From Pedosphaera sp. (GTDB lineage Bacteria > Verrucomicrobiota > Verrucomicrobiia > Limisphaerales > UBA9464), in NCBI GenBank assembly GCA_009695405.1, contig SIAZ01000123.1, positions 1 to 10,653 on the forward strand: DNA of 10,653 bases. The letters are read 5' to 3'. The notes under the pieces are model-generated. The model searched no databases. It was not told the DNA's origin and saw only the letters and a list, made by a program, of their open reading frames with translations. The position numbers and the translations under genes were made by a program. This document shows, piece after piece, positions 6,977-10,653 of the stretch; positions within the stretch are counted from its first letter, which is position 1, and each line of letters opens with the position of its first letter.

Positions 6977-8088
6977 TCTGTTCCCTGCCCTCTTTTAGCC
7001 CCTCACCCGAATCTGTCGTACTCGCCAACCGGCTCCGAGAAGAAATATCGCAAACCGGCAGACCACTTCCTTTCTCTCGCTTCATGGAAAGGGCCCTCTA
7101 TGAACCAAACCTCGGCTACTATGAACGCACACCCAAGAACATAGGTCGCACCGGGGATTTTTATACCAGTGTCTCGGTCGGCCCTCTTTTCGGCGACTTA
7201 GTCGCCTTCCATATCGCCCCCTATCTGAAGCGACTAGGCTCAGTAGATTCTGTGCAGATTGTCGAAATAGGTGCTCATGAGGGTCGGTTGGCCTCAGATA
7301 TCCTCCACGCACTCGATCGCCACTCAGTCTCTTCGCCTCTCGAGTTTCGCTACCTAATTATCGAGCCTTCTAAAACTCGACGCGCTTGGCAGGCCCTCAC
7401 TCTAGAACCTTTCAGAGGACGGGTCGAGTGGCAGGAATCTCTGCCCGACTCTCTCCGTGGAGTCATCTTATCCAATGAACTCCTAGATGCCTTCCCAGTC
7501 GAACGTTGGCGCTGGTCCGCAGCGCAGCGGCGCTGGATCCAACTCGGTGTTGACTGGGATGGAACCTCTTTCCACTGGGCCGATCTCCAAACTCAATCCC
7601 CTGATCACTGGGCTCTACCTGACTCTCTGACCCAAATTTTACCCGATGGATTCGTCCGTGAAGATAATCCCACAGCACGCCGCTGGTGGAACCAAGCCGC
7701 ACAGTCACTAAAGGCCGGGTTGCTGATGACTTGCGACTATGGGTCAAAATCCGACGCCCTCCTTGACCCATATCGTCCACAAGGAAGCCTCCGAGGCTAT
7801 CGCCAACATCAACACGCTGAAGGTCTATTGGAAACACCCGGTGACATTGATTTAACAGCCAACGTCGATTTCTCTTCCCTGCGCCTTATCGGAGAACACG
7901 CTGGACTTAACACTGTCTTTGATGACTTTCAGCGGAATTTTCTTATGACAATTTTTGCGCAAACAGTCAACAAAAGCGACCTCTTTGGCCTCTGGACAGG
8001 GGCGCGAACCAAAGCCTTTCAAACATTGACCCATCCTCAGCATTTGGGACACGCCTTCCGAACACTTATCCAAGAGCGAAGAATTTAA
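6973..8088 (+). CDS. SAM-dependent methyltransferase, NDUFAF7/MidA family
   Basis: This 371-residue protein has the layout of the Methyltransf_28 (PF02636) family, whose mitochondrial member NDUFAF7 dimethylates an arginine of complex I. Bacterial substrates are generally not known. Seen in order: PLPFSRFMERALYEPNLGYYE (about 26-46), the hallmark RTGDFYTSVSVGPLFGDLVA (about 53-72), the SAM-binding motif I strand VQIVEIGAHEGRL (about 92-104), the motif LSNELLDAFPVERWRW (about 165-180), and LMTCDYG in the distal part. Motif I reads EIGAHEG instead of the commoner ExGxGxG, a variation to check in close relatives. The start is ATG 6973, whose ATGA overlaps the phoD stop and implies translational coupling. 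An in-frame upstream start at 6943 would lie inside phoD and is not needed. No signal peptide, so a cytosolic enzyme. Confidence 0.85.
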   Translation: MICSLPSFSPSPESVVLANRLREEISQTGRPLPFSRFMERALYEPNLGYYERTPKNIGRTGDFYTSVSVGPLFGDLVAFHIAPYLKRLGSVDSVQIVEIGAHEGRLASDILHALDRHSVSSPLEFRYLIIEPSKTRRAWQALTLEPFRGRVEWQESLPDSLRGVILSNELLDAFPVERWRWSAAQRRWIQLGVDWDGTSFHWADLQTQSPDHWALPDSLTQILPDGFVREDNPTARRWWNQAAQSLKAGLLMTCDYGSKSDALLDPYRPQGSLRGYRQHQHAEGLLETPGDIDLTANVDFSSLRLIGEHAGLNTVFDDFQRNFLMTIFAQTVNKSDLFGLWTGARTKAFQTLTHPQHLGHAFRTLIQERRI

Positions 8089-8141
8089 CGTTACCGTTGC
8101 CCTGATCCACGGAGTGCACCAACTTTCCGCAGAACTAAACC

Positions 8142-9206
8142 ATGACTGGTGCCTTCAAAGCCCCCTACCATTCGCAACGGACACAACGTCCCCTGCTTTG
8201 GGCACTTGGCGTCTCGGTGTTTCTGCACTTATTGACCGGAGGGGTCTGGGGAGGCTTAAAGAGATGGGTTGACGAAAGTCCTGATACCGCACCGGACTGG
8301 GTGCGCACTCTTGTTTTACAAACAGAAGTTGTCCTAACCCCATCAACACCAACAAACGAGATAGCTTGGAAGGAAATCAATCTTGAATTCATCGAAGTCG
8401 ACCCCAACAACGCGGCGGAAAAAGACACCTTAGATTCTCGTTTTTATTCCAGTGCGAACACAGTTGCCGCCCAGCCTATTCCGTTAGAAAAAAAACTGCC
8501 CGCCCCCCAAATTACCGGAGTACAAACAACTACCCCCAAGACCTTTGACACTGTAAAATCGGCACAGCCTCAACAGGAGGAAAAACCGAGCCCAACAGAA
8601 AAAACAGTTTCCAAAGAAACTCCGGTTCCGACAAAGACGCAAGAGGCGAAAAAGCCGCAACCTGTCGGCGGACCAAAGGAACTGGGTGAAACTCAGATTG
8701 CGCTCATTAAACCCGCCGCTCAGGTCGAGAAAGTGCAAGAAGAGCAAAGGCCGGCCGAAGAACAAATCGCCACTAATCCACGACCGAAGCCGATTCGAAA
8801 ACTCGCTGAAGCTCGGGAACAAAAAGGCATCATTCTAGGCGAAAAAATGCTGCAAATGGGAGGCGTATCCCGATTAAGTCTTTCACCCTCGTTCGATGTC
8901 AGGAGGTCTCCCTTTGGCGAGTACGATCTTCGCATGATTGCTAGCATTCAAGAGCGTTGGTGGTTACTCTTAGAGGAGCGCCATTATTCACTCGAACGAA
9001 CGGGCAAAGTAGTCATTTACTTCCTGCTTAAAGGGGATGGGACAATCTCTGGAGTTCGAACTCTCAACTCTGATGTGGGCGAATCACTTAGCTTTACCTG
9101 TGAGGCCGCCATTCTAGGCTCCTCCCCGTTTGGTAGATGGCCTCCCGTGCTCAAATCTCAATCCAGCGATCCACGGGAAATCACCATCACCTTCAACTAC
9201 AATTGA
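8142..9206 (+). CDS. TonB/TolA-like energy transducer
   Basis: This 354-residue inner-membrane protein spans the periplasm and would carry energy from the downstream ExbB/ExbD pair to an outer-membrane partner. A cytoplasmic basic N-terminus precedes one helix (about 18-39, LLWALGVSVFLHLLTGGVWGGL) that contains the S-x3-H pair (Ser25, His29) matching Ser16/His20 of E. coli TonB. A long Pro/Lys/Glu/Gln-rich linker (about 100-225, with many KP and EK steps) is typical of TonB and TolA stalks. The C-terminal domain (about 265-354, SIQERWWLLLEERHYSLERTG to ITITFNYN) has the TonB/TolA-like strand pattern (KVVIYFLLKGDGTISGVRTL). Order and spacing (53 bp after the methyltransferase, 31 bp before exbB) favour an operon. 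TolA-type and TonB-type roles cannot be separated: no TolB/Pal gene and no TonB-dependent receptor is visible in the window. No Shine-Dalgarno sequence near the ATG. Confidence 0.82.
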   Translation: MTGAFKAPYHSQRTQRPLLWALGVSVFLHLLTGGVWGGLKRWVDESPDTAPDWVRTLVLQTEVVLTPSTPTNEIAWKEINLEFIEVDPNNAAEKDTLDSRFYSSANTVAAQPIPLEKKLPAPQITGVQTTTPKTFDTVKSAQPQQEEKPSPTEKTVSKETPVPTKTQEAKKPQPVGGPKELGETQIALIKPAAQVEKVQEEQRPAEEQIATNPRPKPIRKLAEAREQKGIILGEKMLQMGGVSRLSLSPSFDVRRSPFGEYDLRMIASIQERWWLLLEERHYSLERTGKVVIYFLLKGDGTISGVRTLNSDVGESLSFTCEAAILGSSPFGRWPPVLKSQSSDPREITITFNYN

Positions 9207-9237
9207 ACGCCTTTACCAATTTTGGATTTTTACTCTT

Positions 9238-9861
9238 ATGCGCGCACTAATTGATGGCGGCCCCTTTATTTGGCTCCTCACCGGCTTATCGCTGACGTCA
9301 CTGACCTTTATTCTCGAGCGGGCTTGGTCTCTCCGGCGTCGTCGAGTCCTTCCTCGCTCGCTGCTTACAGCTTTGACAGAGGGCGATTCGGTCCGAATCC
9401 GAACCGCTTGCCTTGCGCACCCCTCTCCTCTAGCTCATTTGATTACCTCAGTTATCGATCACTTACCTTGGTCCAAGGAAGATAATGAGTCCGCTTTGGA
9501 AGTTAAAGCGCGCTGGGAAATCGCCCACTTAGAACGAGGCTTGGTTATCCTTGAAATCATCGTAGGAATCGCTCCTCTCTTGGGTTTGGTAGGAACCATC
9601 CAAGGCATTATCCCACTCCTCGGTGACTTCGGCAAAAACCTTCAAGCAGACAACTCTTTTATCGCTCGAGGTATGTCTATTGCCCTTTACAAAACAGTGC
9701 TGGGCCTCCTCGTCGCTATGCCTACTTTGGCAGCTTGGAGTTTCTTTAACAAAAAAGTCGAACTCCTCGGACTTGATCTCGAAAATGTCTGCGACGCTCT
9801 TCTCCGACGTCATTATCTGAAACGACGGGAAAATGATTCGGACTCCACCCCTCGCTCATGA
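9238..9861 (+). CDS. exbB: ExbB/TolQ/MotA family proton-channel protein
   Basis: This 207-residue protein would form the pentameric proton channel that drives the TonB-like protein. It has three helices in the family layout: residues about 10-29 (FIWLLTGLSLTSLTFILERA), about 103-125 (VILEIIVGIAPLLGLVGTIQGI) and about 145-170 (GMSIALYKTVLGLLVAMPTLAAWSFF). A cytoplasmic loop between the first two contains the HLERGL segment. Key family residues are present: the GLVGTIQGI Thr in helix 2 and the Thr of ALYKTVLGLLVAMP in helix 3, matching the channel threonines of ExbB/TolQ. Most bacterial ExbB read TTAAGLxVAIP at the last site; here it is KTVLGLLVAMP. The ATG at 9238 is chosen because it starts just before helix 1. 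The frame is open upstream to 9130, but that stretch overlaps the previous gene. The 3' end overlaps exbD by ATGA. Confidence 0.9.
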   Translation: MRALIDGGPFIWLLTGLSLTSLTFILERAWSLRRRRVLPRSLLTALTEGDSVRIRTACLAHPSPLAHLITSVIDHLPWSKEDNESALEVKARWEIAHLERGLVILEIIVGIAPLLGLVGTIQGIIPLLGDFGKNLQADNSFIARGMSIALYKTVLGLLVAMPTLAAWSFFNKKVELLGLDLENVCDALLRRHYLKRRENDSDSTPRS

Positions 9862-10283
9862 AGTTTCAACTCCGTCGTCGCCGAATCCCTCCTGCGATCA
9901 TTCTGGTTTCTTTGATCGATGTTTTATTGGTTTTGCTGGTCTTCCTTATGGTGACCACCAATTTCAAGAACGCCCCAGCGATTGCTCTTAAACTCCCGGA
10001 ATCTAGCGAGGTTCCCAAGTTGGGTGCCTCCAATGAAAAGCCCCCAATGGTGATAACAATCGCCGATAGCCAACCTCAGTTTTATGTCGGCATTCGCGCG
10101 GTCACTGCCGATAAACTCCTTACTGAACTTCACAACGCAGTTACCGCCGATCCGCAAATCAAACTGGTTTTACGCGCTGATGAAGAGGCCAGTTGGCGCG
10201 ACGTGGTCAAAGTGATGGACTTCGCTAAGCAAGCGAAGGTCCAACATATCCGCGCTTTTACTCGAAGCGCTGGAACTCGGTGA
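9858..10283 (+). CDS. exbD: ExbD/TolR family biopolymer transport protein
   Basis: This is a 141-residue single-pass inner-membrane protein with the ExbD/TolR layout: a short basic cytoplasmic end (KFQLRRRR), one helix (about 13-34, AIILVSLIDVLLVLLVFLMVTT) and a periplasmic domain (about 45-141). Asp21 sits inside the helix at the place of the protonatable Asp (D25 of ExbD, D23 of TolR), so the proton path looks intact. The periplasmic part follows the family pattern (ALKLPESSEVP, then VITIADSQPQFYVG, LVLRADEEASWRDVVKVMDFAKQA). Its ATG overlaps the exbB stop (ATGA), a sign of coupled translation and fixed stoichiometry. No terminator is obvious after the stop, and no further gene of the operon follows. 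Confidence 0.93.
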   Translation: MKFQLRRRRIPPAIILVSLIDVLLVLLVFLMVTTNFKNAPAIALKLPESSEVPKLGASNEKPPMVITIADSQPQFYVGIRAVTADKLLTELHNAVTADPQIKLVLRADEEASWRDVVKVMDFAKQAKVQHIRAFTRSAGTR

Positions 10284-10394
10284 ATCTTAAGCCCACAAAA
10301 TCACCTTTCGGTCTGAAACAGTTTTACTCAGCCTTTATTCAAGCAGAACTAATTCCTAGCTGTTCTCAATGGATCAGCGGTCGATTAAATCTAC
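10284..10394. other. Non-coding stretch between exbD and the IS remnants
   Basis: I see no gene, clear promoter or good terminator in these 111 bases. There is only a weak 5-bp inverted pair (AGAAC with GTTCT, roughly 10350-10366). It marks the boundary between the exbBD operon and the transposase remnants. Confidence 0.3.
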
Positions 10395-10509
10395 CTAGGG
10401 TGAAATAGAGCAGGGTGATAAGTGAACTTCCAGTGAGTTGTTTTGGGTTTCGAAAGTGGCGGGAGAGAGGCCTGTAATGGAGGATTGGCAGTGCTGGCGG
10501 TTGTAGAAG
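10395..10509 (-). pseudogene. 3' remnant of an IS3-family transposase (older copy)
   Basis: On the minus strand, reading from 10508, the frame gives FYNRQHCQSSITGLSPATFE, then TQNN, and continues to a TAG at 10395-10397. This matches the C-terminus of an IS3-family transposase (OrfB, rve_3 end) and aligns with the neighbouring copy's FYNRQRRHTSLRGLSPAQFE in 15 of 24 residues (my hand count). At the DNA level 10441-10509 matches 10561-10629 at 50 of 69 positions at a constant 120-bp offset. The similarity stops exactly at 10509, where a candidate IS end begins. It has lost its own stop after NN and reads on, so it is a relic. No other part of this element is visible. Confidence 0.7.
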
Positions 10510-10535
10510 TGGGCCTGCTTCGATAAAACGGACAG
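10510..10535. repeat. Candidate right terminal inverted repeat of an IS3-family element
   Basis: From the plus strand the segment begins TGGGCCTGCTTCG and contains AAAACGGACAG, the general form of IS3-family ends (starting TG, with a GGACA-type block about 20 bp in). It lies 18 bp beyond the stop codon of the adjacent partial transposase, where IS3-family right ends normally lie. The opposite end and the target-site duplication are outside the window, so this is an inference from form and position. Confidence 0.5.
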
Positions 10536-10553
10536 AGAAAAGGGAGTTATTGG

Positions 10554-10653
10554 TTAGTTATTTTTGAGTTCGAACTGAGCGGGTGAAAGGCCTCGGAGGG
10601 AGGTGTGACGGCGCTGGCGGTTATAGAAGATTTCAATGTAGTCGAAGATTTCG
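10554..10653 (-). CDS. IS3-family transposase, C-terminal fragment (5' end outside window)
   Basis: The last 32 residues of an OrfB-type DDE transposase are seen: EIFDYIEIFYNRQRRHTSLR then GLSPAQFELKNN and a TAA at 10554-10556. The pattern YIExFYNRxRRHxSLxGLSPxxFE is the hallmark end of IS3-family (rve_3) transposases. It catalyses copy-out/paste-in movement of its element. The catalytic DDE residues and the orfA frameshift region lie outside the window, so whether it is intact cannot be told. Confidence 0.85.
   Translation of the reverse strand, partial: EIFDYIEIFYNRQRRHTSLRGLSPAQFELKNN

Larger units (their letters stand above)
10510..10653 (-). mobile_element. Right end of an IS3-family insertion sequence (runs off window)
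   Basis: This segment runs from the candidate terminal repeat to the window edge and includes the partial transposase gene. The tip at 10510 directly abuts the related transposase remnant, so the element appears to have inserted into the 3' end of an older relative. The rest of the element, including orfA and the DDE catalytic core, lies beyond position 10653. Confidence 0.6.

Noticed and set aside
9130..9237. Longer N-terminus for ExbB
   Set aside because: It would overlap the end of the TonB-like gene by over 70 bases and does not resemble ExbB, whereas ATG 9238 sits just before the first helix.
10441..10629. The 120-bp spaced similarity as a CRISPR or regulatory tandem repeat
   Set aside because: There are only two diverged copies and both encode the transposase C-terminus in the same frame, so IS ends explain it.

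Overview
The window looks like chromosomal DNA from a Gram-negative bacterium, most likely a member of the Verrucomicrobiota (Opitutales-like). A Kdo transferase implies lipopolysaccharide, and a TonB-like/ExbB/ExbD set implies an energised outer membrane. The taxonomic guess rests on the remembered look of several proteins (the TonB-like C-terminal domain, the small 'MQNTLRLLGI' membrane protein, the methyltransferase with EIGAHEG) and is inference. No convincing Shine-Dalgarno sequence precedes any of the nine protein starts.

Left part (1-2255): a multi-PAS sensor histidine kinase on the minus strand is broken. A 1-nt loss in a homopolymer (537-541) frameshifts it just after the HisKA domain, and the ATP-binding domain collapses again near 127-150. 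A perfect 10+1+10 palindrome (1919-1939) lies 26 bp upstream of its start. The rest of the 363-bp gap to the next gene holds three inverted repeats, one followed by a T-run.

Middle part (2256-5386): waaA (Kdo transferase) on the plus strand converges with an exported TIM-barrel sugar isomerase/epimerase-like protein on the minus strand. A small four-helix-type membrane protein gene on the plus strand follows. It is interrupted by a single in-frame TGA with the reading frame intact on both sides.

Right part (5432-10283): five closely spaced plus-strand genes encode an exported PhoD-like phosphatase, a Methyltransf_28/NDUFAF7-like SAM methyltransferase (ATGA overlap with phoD), a TonB-like energy transducer, an ExbB/TolQ proton-channel protein and an ExbD/TolR protein (ATGA overlap with exbB). 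The last three form a complete minimal proton-motive-force transduction module for an outer-membrane transporter or envelope function.

Right edge (10284-10653): the 3' end of an IS3-family transposase on the minus strand enters from beyond the window. It is followed by a plausible IS3-type terminal repeat that abuts the 3' remnant of a second, related transposase, which suggests one IS inserted into another. Together with the two broken genes this points to genome decay, although the two gene breaks could also be sequencing or assembly errors. I did not find a convincing new defence or mobile system. The best leads are the two near-intact disrupted genes, the palindrome and hairpin-bearing intergenic region, and the nested IS ends.
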